Positions 13,130 through 21,310 of a stretch of DNA of 64,000 nucleotides are shown in pieces. The stretch's first letter is position 1, and each line of letters starts with the position of its first letter. Location: positions 12,045,427 to 12,109,426 of the forward strand of contig JASSKH010000010.1 in NCBI GenBank assembly GCA_031763025.1. Reading direction: 5' to 3'. Under the pieces are notes generated by a model that did no database searches, had not been told where the DNA came from, and worked only from the letters and a program-made list of their open reading frames with translations. A program made the translations under genes and the position numbers. Source of the stretch: Macrocystis pyrifera (taxonomy: Eukaryota; Sar; Phaeophyceae; Laminariales; Laminariaceae).

Positions 13130-13775
13130 GAAGATGGTTGTGCAGTTCAAAGACTACACACAGCTATTGAGGATTTCCAAACGATGGTTGCGGTGGTTGG
13201 TGCTTTTGTTGCTGCTGCTGCTGTTGCTGCTGTTTGTTGTTGCTGTTGTTTTCGTTTTTGGTCTTGTTGTCGTTGCTGTTTGATCACTCGCCGCTGAGGA
13301 TGGCGTTTTTTTGTTGCTGCTGCTGCCCCCCAACAGTGGTGCTCGAGCTTGCCGACGATATCGCACCTAAAACCAAACCCAAACCAACCGAACCAAACCA
13401 AACCAAACCAAACCAAACCAAATCAAACCAAACCGAACCAAACCAAGCCAAACCAACTCAGACCAAGCAAACCAAACCGAACCGAACCGAACCGAACCGA
13501 ACCGAACCAAACCAAACCAAGCCAAGTCAAGCCCAATCCGACGAAACCAAACGGAACCAAACCAAGCCTAATCAAATCAAACCAAACCAAACGGAACCAA
13601 ACCAAACCGAACCAACCAAACCGAACAGGAGTACTCGAGCTGGCCGACGATCCCGCAGCTATACGTGGACGGAGAGTTCACAGGGGGCGCCGACATCATG
13701 ATCGAGTCGTTCCAGTCAGGAGAGCTTAAGAAGACGCTGGAGGATGCTGGCTGCAAATTCGTCTCCTCGGAGTAG
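121..13775 (+). CDS. GRXS14: Plastid-targeted monothiol (CGFS) glutaredoxin, five exons
   Basis: Join of 121-264, 4598-4680, 6924-7023, 11859-11933 and 13629-13775, giving 182 aa and a TAG stop. All junctions are GT-AG and the phases agree (0, 2, 0, 0). The single glutaredoxin domain (about residues 77-176) shows FMKG (91-94), the CGFS active site (101-104), WPTIPQLY with the cis-proline (139-146) and GGADI (153-157). CGFS glutaredoxins bind a glutathione-ligated [2Fe-2S] cluster and act in iron-sulfur cluster transfer rather than classical disulfide reduction. Residues 1-21 form a signal peptide ending SVSA before F22, the ASAF-like signature of secondary red plastids, followed by an Ala/Pro/Ser-rich transit region. 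I infer import into the plastid stroma. The symbol is that of the plant plastid single-domain class. Introns are 4333, 2243, 4835 and 1695 bp. The domain is certain; exon 2 and the exon 3 start rest on phase and splice sites. Confidence 0.9.
265..2760 (+). other. Intron 1, left part
   Basis: No coding exon recognised. It holds a G-rich run near 619-631, a TATTAA-rich patch at 780-800, and stretches around 1000-1100 and 1540-1660 that resemble intron 3 sequence near 11640-11800 (a CTATAGAGGGAC word and surroundings), so these are pieces of a dispersed repeat. Two copies of the 9-mer TACCTGGTA lie at 1309 and 2314. Confidence 0.5.
2769..4326. mobile_element. hAT-like element with CCGCACCGAAC subterminal arrays
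   Basis: The 1558-bp element begins CAGGGTTCTTTACGG and ends in the inverted repeat of CAGGGATCTTTACGG (14 of 15 match). It is flanked by ATTAATAC (2761-2768) and ATTAATAG (4327-4334), a 7/8 match to an 8-bp target duplication. CAGGG ends plus 8-bp duplications point to the hAT superfamily. Both subterminal zones (about 2785-3080 and 3900-4300) are tandem arrays of a roughly 40-bp unit built on AACCGCACCGAACCGCACCG. The middle is AT-rich and shows no transposase, so the element is non-autonomous. Confidence 0.8.
4598..4680 (+). CDS. GRXS14: Glutaredoxin exon 2: acidic helical linker
   Basis: An 83-nt exon between an acceptor ending GGGTCAG and a perfect GTGAGT donor at 4681. It enters in phase 0 and leaves in phase 2, exactly what exon 1 and exon 3 require. 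It encodes 27 residues including [15 protein letters not shown], an amphipathic helix just before the glutaredoxin core. Without it the exon 3 acceptor would be out of phase with exon 1. Confidence 0.75.
4681..5209 (+). other. Intron 2, start
   Basis: Non-coding sequence after the exon 2 donor. It has A/T homopolymers and a string of ACCATACCATGCC-like words near 4770-4830. No gene or element end is seen. Confidence 0.4.
5210..5700 (+). repeat. Dispersed SINE-like repeat with poly-C tracts (family R1), two tandem modules
   Basis: Starts at 28 C residues (5210-5237). The module containing GGTGAAAACCCG, a GTCTATGGTCATAC-type stretch and a GAGTAC plus C-run end occurs twice (about 5430-5550 and 5580-5690). 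Other copies are at 11945-12300 (minus strand), 38135-38278 and 59583-59709. All end in, or lie next to, long C tracts. No pol III boxes were recognised, so SINE is only a working label. Confidence 0.6.
5755..6839 (+). mobile_element. LINE fragment: reverse-transcriptase C-terminal region with zinc knuckle
   Basis: The translation resembles the tail of non-LTR retrotransposon ORF2. The first part (5794-5982) carries a thumb-like stretch ([12 protein letters not shown]). The last frame (6330-6839) is open for 169 codons, with [17 protein letters not shown] (a CxC...HxxxxC knuckle) and a conserved-looking WKQRNERP near the end. The copy lacks palm motifs and the endonuclease, and frame changes interrupt it between about 5980 and 6330. 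It lies in glutaredoxin intron 2 in the sense orientation and ends just before the poly-C run and exon 3. Confidence 0.75.
6846..6871 (+). repeat. Poly-C tract upstream of exon 3
   Basis: 26 consecutive C residues, 52 bp before the exon 3 acceptor. It probably adds to the pyrimidine tract of intron 2. Runs of this length are prone to slippage and sequencing error. Confidence 0.9.
6924..7023 (+). CDS. GRXS14: Glutaredoxin exon 3: CGFS active site
   Basis: A 100-nt exon after acceptor GACACCAG, ending at donor GTATGA. It encodes the helix [10 protein letters not shown], strand KVMLFMKG and the FPQCGFSN active-site loop. A pyrimidine-rich stretch with 26 C residues (6846-6871) lies upstream of the acceptor. 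An alternative phase-0 acceptor at 6838-6840 would add a Pro-rich stretch and skip exon 2; I think it less likely. Confidence 0.85.
8105..8182. repeat. Short foldback (inverted repeat)
   Basis: Arms of about 24 nt (8105-8128 and 8159-8182) pair around CTGTCCG...CGGACAG with a 30-nt loop. It may be a tiny MITE or the remnant of one; no target duplication was identified. Confidence 0.5.
9918..10010. repeat. Tandem CTACATACTAAAA repeats
   Basis: Three units of about 30-36 bp, each with CTACATACTA and a nearby GTACGATACAC. The first contains a small palindrome around ATACTAAAAATAGTAT. Confidence 0.65.
11490..11613 (+). repeat. Dispersed repeat family R2
   Basis: A 120-bp stretch (TGTGGCGTAG, GACCACAGAACTTG, GTCGACGGGTAGAA) recurs at 33846-33980 and 55199-55337, all on the plus strand. 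No coding potential or pol III boxes seen. Confidence 0.7.
11859..11933 (+). CDS. GRXS14: Glutaredoxin exon 4
   Basis: A 75-nt phase 0/0 exon between acceptor GTGATCAG and donor GTGAGC. Its 25 residues ([18 protein letters not shown] and on) match the segment between the active site and the WPT motif of CGFS glutaredoxins. Confidence 0.9.
11945..12300 (-). repeat. Dispersed SINE-like repeat R1, minus strand
   Basis: The reverse complement matches 5230-5550, including the CACGTAGTGTTT border next to the poly-C at 5237, with a 25-bp extra segment near 12195. It starts 11 bp after the exon 4 donor. Confidence 0.7.
12301..13330 (+). other. Intron 4, left part
   Basis: No exon recognised. It holds an A-run (12379-12398), a G-run of 23 (12494-12516), (GTT)n at 13095-13130 and CTG/TTG repeats at 13207-13245. 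Confidence 0.5.
13331..13370 (+). pseudogene. Degenerate duplicate of glutaredoxin exon 5 start
   Basis: 31 of 40 bases match 13623-13663, including the acceptor AACAG and the first 11 codons. Translated after the AG it reads [11 protein letters not shown] against [11 protein letters not shown]. It has a better pyrimidine tract than the true acceptor but runs into satellite and would not give a glutaredoxin. Confidence 0.75.
13371..13623 (+). repeat. AACCA pentamer satellite
   Basis: About 250 bp of degenerate AACCAAACCGAACC-type pentamers, lying exactly between the two copies of the exon 5 start. Confidence 0.95.
13629..13775 (+). CDS. GRXS14: Glutaredoxin exon 5 and stop codon
   Basis: 48 codons plus TAG. 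It encodes [27 protein letters not shown] and a C-terminal helix with one Cys (residue 176). The acceptor AACAG is preceded by about 250 bp of AACCA satellite, so it lacks a normal pyrimidine tract. A degenerate duplicate of the exon start lies 292 bp upstream. Confidence 0.92.
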   Translation, partial: EYSSWPTIPQLYVDGEFTGGADIMIESFQSGELKKTLEDAGCKFVSSE

Positions 13776-16259
13776 AATAGGCGTCCGTATCAATACTTCG
13801 TGGGCTGCTGCTGTTGCTTGCTTGCTCGCTGGCTGGCTGGGTTGCTTGAACAATGACTCACTGACTTGCTTGCGAGTTGGCTCGCTCACTCTGGCCGTCT
13901 GCTCTGCTTGCGCTTGCTTGCTCCGCTCGCTTGCTTTTTTGCTTGTTGATTCGGTTCTTCGGTTTGGTTGCTTGCTGTGCTAAGGTTGCTTGGTCTGGTG
14001 TGGTAGCGGGCTTGTTTGCTTTTCTCGCTTGACCCTGGATCGGGATCTGACTGTATGCGCTTGATCACTCCTGCTTCCGTTGTTGCTTAAAACGGTGAGG
14101 GGGGTGGACGGAGAGGGGGGGGGGATTGATAAGTCTTTTGGGGGGGGGGGGAGACACTTCGTCAGCTCCTGCTGAGAAAAGGAAACGTGAGCGTATGGCA
14201 CCTACGATTACGTTTGCCGCGAGCGTGAGGTGCACGTGGTACACTCGTCAGAAGCAGACGCACCGCGGTTGTGGTTGGTGGGTGCGAGCTGTTGGGAGGG
14301 GGGGGGGGGGGCGTAGGCGCTTTTCGCGGAAAAAAATTGCCCCCTAATGCTACTTGCGCCAGCCCCTACTCCAACCATTTCCCTCCCTTGATCAGATAAT
14401 AGAAGGAGCCTTGCAAGTGTCCCATTCAAACACCACTTCGGCCTCGAAGTAATAATATTTTCACCCGTTGTGTTTTAGAACAGAACTTGATTCAATTAAT
14501 TTGGCGGACAGAACGGTCGGCGGCCAGGAGATTTTACTCGATGCGTTCGAGCAAACGAGACGTACGTACGTGCTTGTTGTTGTTGTCGTCGTCGTTGTTG
14601 TTTTTACAGTCGTCGTGGATTTTTTTTTTTGCCTCGGTAGATTGCTGCTCTCGCCTGCTGTCTGCACATACGCAGCGGTAAGAAACGGAGGCTTAAGAGC
14701 CGCTTTTTTTGTCGACACCAACACAAACAAATAGCAAAAAGGGCTATATTTTGGCAACATAATCACATGGCACGTCTTGCCAAAATTGCATGAATACTCT
14801 TCCACAAGCGCAATGAAATAGCCATAGAAAAACTTGCTATTTTAGTCACGTAACGCCATCAGATTTCCATCAATCGCCGTGCAGCAGAGATTGGACAGAT
14901 ATGTACGCGGCACCCTCGTCGAGGAAGAGGGGTGGCCTGGAGAAGGATTCTGGCACATCTCGTAGACTCCAGATGTCGACAGCCCTTCTAGCCCTAGCAT
15001 AGTCACGAGTAGGTTGTCTCGGGAAAGCTGGAGCGGCTGTTTGGTTGGCATTGACTTCGAGCACCAGCCCCAGACAGCACCCGTGTCCCACCCACACGAG
15101 GTTCGTCACCCGCGCCATCAACCCCTTCATTAGTGCCGTCGGCCACCACCCTCTGCTGTCAGCACCATCTGACCCTCGACAATTTCGTGTATTGCTTGCA
15201 GTTCGTGTGGTCTAGAGCGCCGGCGTGTGGTTTGTATGGCCTTGCGCTGGCGTGACTGGTTGCAAATGGCATCTTAAATTCCCTCGTAGGTTTTCCCACG
15301 GTTTCGAGGAGCAGAATTAAAAACCTGTCCGAATCGAAAAATGACAAAAGAATGGTACAGCAGTGGATTCTTGCCAGTTTACGGTACGATAAATTAAAAC
15401 CAGGTAATGAGGGCACACCAAACCCAAGTTATATGACGTTTTCTGTCATGGTATACTTTTTTCTGGTAAAATCTCAATGTCCGTCCGTCCGTCCAAATCA
15501 AAAAAATGGCAAAAAACGGTACACCAGTGTAGTTTTGCCAGTTTACGATACAAAAAAACAACGAGGTGATCAGGGCACACCAAAAATTTCAAGAACTTTT
15601 GCCAACGAAAAGATTCGGAAATATAGTGAAAAATAAAAGCTTTAGTAAGTTTTTTTTGCTATTTTGGCCAAATAACACTCGCCAAAACATGGAATTTAAA
15701 CAAGTCGTTTGTCTACAAATATGCCATTTGTTCAAGCGAAGAGCTGCCATTTTTTTTTTTTTTTTTCATACAAAATAGTGAGGGAGTGCTTCGAGGAAAA
15801 CCCTCCAGGGCTTCCCGTCGCGTGCAAGATGGCGAACGTTTTATTACTCACTGCTGTTTATCAGAACGGTGCTTCTCACCTCTTTCTTGTTTTCTTGTTA
15901 TTTTTTATCCTCCGGCGGATTGGGTAAAAATAAAGCTTGAAGCTCACCACACTTCGACCTTTAGAACACTTGTCGTGTGCCAATTTAACCCGTAGCTCCC
16001 GTTGCAACTGAATCCCTTCAGAACTGCACCCACCTTGTTTTGGGGGACAAGCTGCTTGGAAGTGGTGTAGGATAATTCTTACAGTGGCGTAAGGGTTTAA
16101 AAAACGCTGCGGACGACAGGCGGCATGCGCTATACGTAAAACATTTATTTTTTGTTCACAGCCTGATTTTGTGACCACAAGGCAGGATTTCAGTACTGAA
16201 CTCATGTGAGAACATCATCATGATCACCATCATCACAGCACTGCCATCTTGTTCCGGAT
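13776..16259. other. Intergenic stretch after the glutaredoxin gene
   Basis: No gene supported. A CTTG/CTCG-rich microsatellite covers 13810-14030. G-runs lie near 14116, 14142 and 14298. (GTT/GTC)n is at 14571-14610. Two diverged direct repeats of about 100 bp (15335-15430 and 15500-15600) share GCCAGTTTACG and AGGGCACACCAAA. Confidence 0.5.
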
Positions 16260-16934
16260 ACGACGTGTAGAACAACTCATGGTCGAGGGGTAGATATGAC
16301 TGGGTGCTAATTACTGTAGTGCATACCACCCCGGACGGGGAATGTAAGAACCGTTTGATATTGATATTGATGCCCAGACGTTCCTTAGATTCCTGTCCAA
16401 ACGGTCCTTAGATTCCTGTCCAAACGGTCCTTAGATTCCTGTCCAAACGGTCCTTAGATTCCTGTCCAAACGGTCCTTAGATTCCTGTCCAAACGGTCCT
16501 TATATTCCTGTCCAAACGGTCCTTATATTCCTGTCCAAACGGTCCTTATATTCCTGTCCAAACGATCCTTAGATTCCTGTCCAAACGTCCTTGTATTCCT
16601 ATCCAAACGGTCCTTATATTCCTGTCCAAACGGTCCTTACACACCTGTCCAAACGGTCCTTACATTCCTGTCCAAACGGTCCTTATATTCCTGTCCAGAT
16701 GGTCCTTATATTCCTGTCCAAACGGTCCTTATATTCCTGTCAAAATGGTCTTTATATTCGTGTCCAAACGGTCCTTATATTCCTGTCCAAACGGTCCTTA
16801 TATTCTTGTCCATGGTGAGGAATATACCCGTAGAGTCTTTCGTGGACGTGTAACATTGCCGGCGGAGAAAAATCGAAACTAAGGACTGAAAATATGGAAA
16901 AATGGTGTGGTACAGCCCGGGCTTGCGTAATTCT
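16260..16934 (+). repeat. Diverged left edge of the tandem array
   Basis: Matches the unit ends at 41850-42092 and 63170-63426 (for example TAGAGTCTTTCGTGGACGTG at 16832 and again at 41988) but with much divergence. A minisatellite expanded only here accounts for the extra length. Confidence 0.7.
16380..16815 (+). repeat. 23-bp minisatellite, about 19 copies
   Basis: Unit CGGTCCTTAGATTCCTGTCC plus AAA, head to tail. Early copies carry TTAGATT and later ones TTATATT. Only a single degenerate unit exists at the matching place in the other copies (near 41950 and 63285). Confidence 0.95.
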
Positions 16935-17950
16935 CGGGGCTGTTCACGGGTCAGGACCCGACCTGCGGGTGGGGTGAGGAAATGTTCTAAATTTCACAGA
17001 TCGCATCGGGTCGGGTCAGAAGATCTTCACAGACCACGGGTTGGATCGGGTCGGGTTGGGTCAAGAAGTTTTCAGATTTCACGGGTAGGGTCGGGTTCGG
17101 CCGGGTTGGGTCGGGTTGGGTCAAGAGTTTTTCAAATTTCACGACTCGGGTCGGGTGGTGTCAGGAGGTGATAAAAGCTCACAGGTCGGGTCGGGTCACG
17201 AGCCGCGAGAAGCTGGCCACTTGCGGATTTCGGCACGACCCGCGACTGTTTTCTGCTGACCCGCGGATCCAATACTTCAAAACACTGTCCGCTTTCTGCC
17301 CAAGAAATTATCTCGTACCAATACTCATTGATCGTACTCCTTTGGAGTCATATTCAAAAACAATAAAACACTGCCAAGTCTATTTACGAATGTCCGTATG
17401 TATCCATACCCACTAAAGCCAGGCCACATATCACTGCGGGTTACATAAACTATGACTAAGTTGTGTTTGAGATGCCGACCCACGGGCCGGATCCGCGAGT
17501 CGAGATAAATGTTCTCGCGGGTTGAGGGGACCGGATCCGCGACATGACTCGTATCTGACGGGTCAATCGGAATCTGGCGGATCGGGTCGAGTCAGGAGGT
17601 GTTCAAAACCTCACGGGTCAGGTGGGGTCGGGTCAAGAGTTTTTCAAATCTCACGGGTCGGGTCGGATCAGGAGATTTTCAAATCTAACGACTCGGGTTG
17701 GGTTGGGTCAGGAGGTTTTCGAACATCACGGGTTGGGGCGGGTCGGGTCAAGAGATTTTCAACCTATCGCGGGTCGGGTCAGGTCAGGCCAAGACATATA
17801 ATTTTTTTCGCGTGTCGAGTCGGGTCAGGGGTCAGGTCAAGACATCTCAAACTGTTCGCGGGTCGAGTCGGGTCAGCTGGCTCGTCCTATCCCGATATGA
17901 CCCGACCCAACCTGACGCGTGACGTTCGACCTGCCCCGCGAATAACCTTG
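16935..17950. mobile_element. hAT-like element with GGGTCGGGT arrays, copy 1
   Basis: Ends are CGGGGCTGTTCACGGGTC and the inverse of CAAGGTTATTCGCGGG. Flanks GTAATTCT (16927-16934) and GGAATACT (17951-17958) agree at 6 of 8 positions. The body is tandem GGGTCGGGTCAGG-type words with short TTTTCAAATCTCACGGG spacers. No transposase. It is longer and more diverged than copies at 42093-42650 and 63427-63971. Confidence 0.65.
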
Positions 17951-19545
17951 GGAATACTCGCCTACAGTAGCTTGAATCTCGCCCGAAACAACACGCGAGC
18001 GGGAAGGTACGCCACGCCGACAGTGGAACACCGCTGGTATCGAGCAGAGCGGTGACAAGCGCCTCCTCCCGCATATCGTCGTGACAACGGTCTAGTTGCG
18101 GCGGAATATCTATATCAGTTGAGGATGCAGCACCGCGCTTTTGCCGCAAGGTACTACCGTAAGCAAGTTGTTGTTGATTGTGTCGTGCATCAAATCTCTT
18201 GCGTGTTCATATTCTAAAAATCGAGCATACGCCATGCAGCTGGTCTCTTCTACCCCTTCCCCATGACCCTTCACCGTCTCTCCACCTTCGTATATCGACC
18301 CCTCATGCACCCCTCAGCCTTGCATTTGTTTGCCCCTCTCCCTCCCCGCCCATTGGCCTTGGCTTGCCGACCTCCACCCCCCCGCGCGCATAACTCCCTC
18401 TGCCTTGCAGTTTTTGACCCCCTCCCCCGCTTGCTTTCTCATCCCGCGCGTCCTGCCGATGCGCTCGACCACTTCGCAACATCACCAGCAAGTAAGCCGT
18501 GTTGCGATCAATAACGGCAGCTGCAGAATGTGTATCAAGCCAAACTTCTGTCCCACTATGAGTACTCCGCAAAGTACTGTGATCCTCTTCCAAGTACGTC
18601 ACAAAGTGGCGCTGTGTAAAGTCACATAGCACCAGAAACTGATTGTTCGACATGGCTTGGGCCCAAAGGTACAGATCATACATTAGTTTGGCGCTCTTGT
18701 CAACTCCCGAACTGCAACGCGTGCTGTTGAAATGGGTTTATACCTTCTCTCCTCATCGTCAAAAACCAACGCCTCAAACCAACGCCAGAAGCTGACATCC
18801 CGCCACGTGCCAGGCCAATTGTCTCTACTCTAATAGAAGCCGACACATGGCACGCAACAGTAAAAAAACACGGTCCAACATCTGCCTCGAAGTCGCTGAC
18901 AGAAAACGCCTACTGCGATGCTATATGCCCCCGTGCCATCACTATCACGTCCCTGGTCATTAACCTCTAGCCGGGGCCAATGATGTAGACACACGGGATA
19001 CAACCAGATAGGACAAACACGTAACGATTTCGCAGCGCCATCTGCTAGGTAGCCCGGCCTTGTCGGCTTGAAAATCGTCTACGCTCGAAAACCACCTTCT
19101 TCAAGAACCACCCTCTCCCAGAAATAAAATCAATAACCATCAGAGGTAGATGTTGGGGGCGACCCAACCGTACTGCCCCGGTCGCGCATCCAAGCTCTCT
19201 CGCTGCGCCCTGTACGGTCAGAGGTCGGGGACGTTGCGGGCGCGTCGGGGAGACGAGGAGAGAGCGAGGGGGGGAGGGTCAGGCTTGTTCACGATATACG
19301 AAGTATACTGTGCTCCGTTGGTGCTTCTGTTGAGGAATATTTCACGACGTACTGCTCCCACGTACGGCGCGGTGAACGCTTCAGGGCAACCGTTCTCAGG
19401 AGGGCACCGCACGCAAAGCGACGGCGAGGAAAGGAGAAGGAACAATGCTGACGCCGAGGGAAAAAGGCACGGGTTGCCGCTTTCTCTCGCGCATCGCACC
19501 TCACCAAGCATCGGTACGATGAGGTAACTTTAAACAACACTGAAC
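17951..19545. other. Head of unit 1, no recognised gene
   Basis: A 42-codon ATG frame on the minus strand (near 18110-18235; MAYARFLEYEHARDLMHD) and a longer minus frame at 18303-18683 (AMSNNQFLVLCDFTQRHF, VWLDTHSAAAVID) persist in unit 2 with few changes. I recognise neither. The second has a faint retroelement flavour but no diagnostic motif. Confidence 0.35.
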
Positions 19546-20742
19546 TCACTGGGTGGGCGCCGCACCGATGCCGAAACCGCTACCGGTAAGTGGCGGCGCT
19601 ACAGGAAGCGAGGCCAAAAACGCGGGCACCGCTGCCGCCTGCATTCCCGCCGCCGCCCCTTGCGCCACCACCACTGCTGCTGGTGTACTGGCCGCCTCCC
19701 CGTTCTGCGCCCTCTGCGGCACCGCCGGGGGTGTGGCCGGTTCGCCGGGCCCGTGTAACGAGTCCGCTGGGGGGGTGGTCGCCACTTCCGCCTTCCTTGC
19801 CGCGGTCCCTTCCGCCTGCCTTGCCGCCGCCGCCGCCCTCCTCGCTTTCGCCTTCGCCCTTGCCCCCGCCGCGGCCTCCCACAACTCCATCGCGTGCGAC
19901 ATGCGCTTCGCCTTCCACATTGCCACGTCCTCGTCCCGTTCCTCCGTCGTTCGGAAATTGGTCCTGCACCTATAAGGCGACGGTTTCGGGAACGCCGCCT
20001 CCGTCTTCCGCATCGCCGCCTTTCTCGCAGACACCCTTTCCTTGTCTGGGGTCGGTGCTAACCCCGGCCTCGGTCCCGATACAGCCGACTCTTGCCGCGC
20101 GTGCGTGGCGGCGGCGAGTGGAGCTGGTCCCAGATTCGGCGAGTACCTCTTCCTGGGCTGAACGGAAGGATAGTGTCGAGCAGCTACGCTCGGGAACGCC
20201 GCATCCGCCTTTCTTGCCGCCGCCTTTCTCGCCACCGCCCCTTCCTTGTCTGGGGTCGGTGCTAACCCCGGCCTCGGTCCCGATACAGCCGACTCTTGCC
20301 GCGCGTGCGAGGCGGCGGCGAGTGGAGCTGGTCCCAGCTTCGGCGAGTACCTCTTCCTGGGCTGAACGGAAGGATAGTGTCGAGCAGCTACGTTCGGGAA
20401 CGCCGCATCCGCCTTTCTTGCCGCCGCCTTTCTCGGCACCGCCCCTTCCTTGTGTGCGGTCGGTGACAACCCCGGCCTCGGTCCCGATACCGGCGACTCC
20501 TGCCACACGTGCGCGGCGGCGGTGGTCGGAGCTGATCCCGGATTCGGCGAATACTTCTTCCTGGGCTGAACAGAAGAAAAGTGTCGAGCAGCTACGCTCG
20601 GGAGCGGGCGCGGTTCTGGTAGAGCGTGTGGCCTGTCCATAGCAAAATCGGAGGGAGAAATATGTACATGTAGGGCGAGTAGGGACGCGGAATTAAAGCC
20701 GGTAAGGTCGTAACAAAGGGGCAAGGGGGGAGGGGAAGGCAT
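19546..20742 (-). CDS. Unknown 398-aa ORF with three 68-aa tandem repeats
   Basis: Open from ATG at 20742 to TGA at 19546. Residues encoded by 19986-20597 are three head-to-tail repeats of 204 nt, each with VAARHYPSVQPRKRYSP, SAVSGPRPGLAPT and RKAAARKADAAFP. After them come CRTNFRTTEERDEDVAMW, an Ala/Arg/Lys-rich helix that could form a coiled coil, and a low-complexity Ala/Pro tail. No signal peptide, membrane segment or known domain is seen. The protein is basic, suggesting nucleic-acid binding, which is inference only. It lies divergently beside a Copia fossil, so it may be transposon cargo or an unrelated gene. The matching region in unit 2 is not open along its full length. Very high GC makes long frames likelier by chance. 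Confidence 0.4.
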   Translation of the reverse strand: MPSPPPLPLCYDLTGFNSASLLALHVHISPSDFAMDRPHALPEPRPLPSVAARHFSSVQPRKKYSPNPGSAPTTAAAHVWQESPVSGPRPGLSPTAHKEGAVPRKAAARKADAAFPNVAARHYPSVQPRKRYSPKLGPAPLAAASHARQESAVSGPRPGLAPTPDKEGAVARKAAARKADAAFPSVAARHYPSVQPRKRYSPNLGPAPLAAATHARQESAVSGPRPGLAPTPDKERVSARKAAMRKTEAAFPKPSPYRCRTNFRTTEERDEDVAMWKAKRMSHAMELWEAAAGARAKAKARRAAAAARQAEGTAARKAEVATTPPADSLHGPGEPATPPAVPQRAQNGEAASTPAAVVVAQGAAAGMQAAAVPAFLASLPVAPPLTGSGFGIGAAPTQ

Positions 20743-20839
20743 CCTTCGTGGCCAAAAGCGGCTCGAGCGTACGCTGGAACTGAAACAGACATCGACTCTC
20801 TCCCCCGCTTGCACTCCGCGAGCGGGGCTTGTTCTCGGC

Positions 20840-21310
20840 CTATGAACCGCCCCTCTTTAGCGTACGAGACAAGCACCTTCAGCTTGATTGGCGAGTGGGT
20901 CGGTATGGCATGCGAATTCTCCTTTCGTGCTCATCGCGCTACATATCTCACATCGTGGGATCGGTACTTTTCCTTGCACAGGTCACGCTTCAAGACATAT
21001 GCTATTCGGTCAACCAACTAACCAGAAGATACAGCACGCCAGCGATGGTACACATTGCCGCTGCCAAACACCTACTTCGATACCTCAAAGGCTCGCCGGA
21101 TCCGGCCATTATCTACGAGAAGGGACAGTTCGCCATGTACGGGCACTCCAATGCTTCGTTCGCAGCAAACCCGATTAACAGGAGGCCGACTACAGGCTAC
21201 TTACTTCTCCTCGATGATGGGCGTTTGCCACGTTTCCAGTTGTCAACCTGCCAGTTTCAAATCCCATACACAGCGGCACAACCGCTAGATCCTCGCACCG
21301 TAAACTTCGT
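20840..21310 (+). mobile_element. Ty1/Copia retrotransposon fossil (RT end and RNase H)
   Basis: Translated sequence has the Copia hallmarks ICYSVNQLTRRYSTP, AAKHLLRYLKGSPDPAI and RRPTTGYLLLLDDG. Broken element: gag, protease and integrase are not recognised nearby and no LTR pair is assigned. The unit 2 copy is at 45620-46100. It predates the unit duplication. Confidence 0.85.

Noticed and set aside
13371-13701. Long frames through the AACCA repeat
   Set aside because: A pentamer repeat has few stops in several frames; no coding signal other than exon 5.
16380-16815. Regular repeats resembling a CRISPR array
   Set aside because: Units are head-to-tail with no unique spacers, and the setting is eukaryotic; it is a minisatellite.
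19590-20642. 350-codon plus-strand frame
   Set aside because: It is the antisense of the GC-rich triple-repeat region; proline-rich and without any domain.
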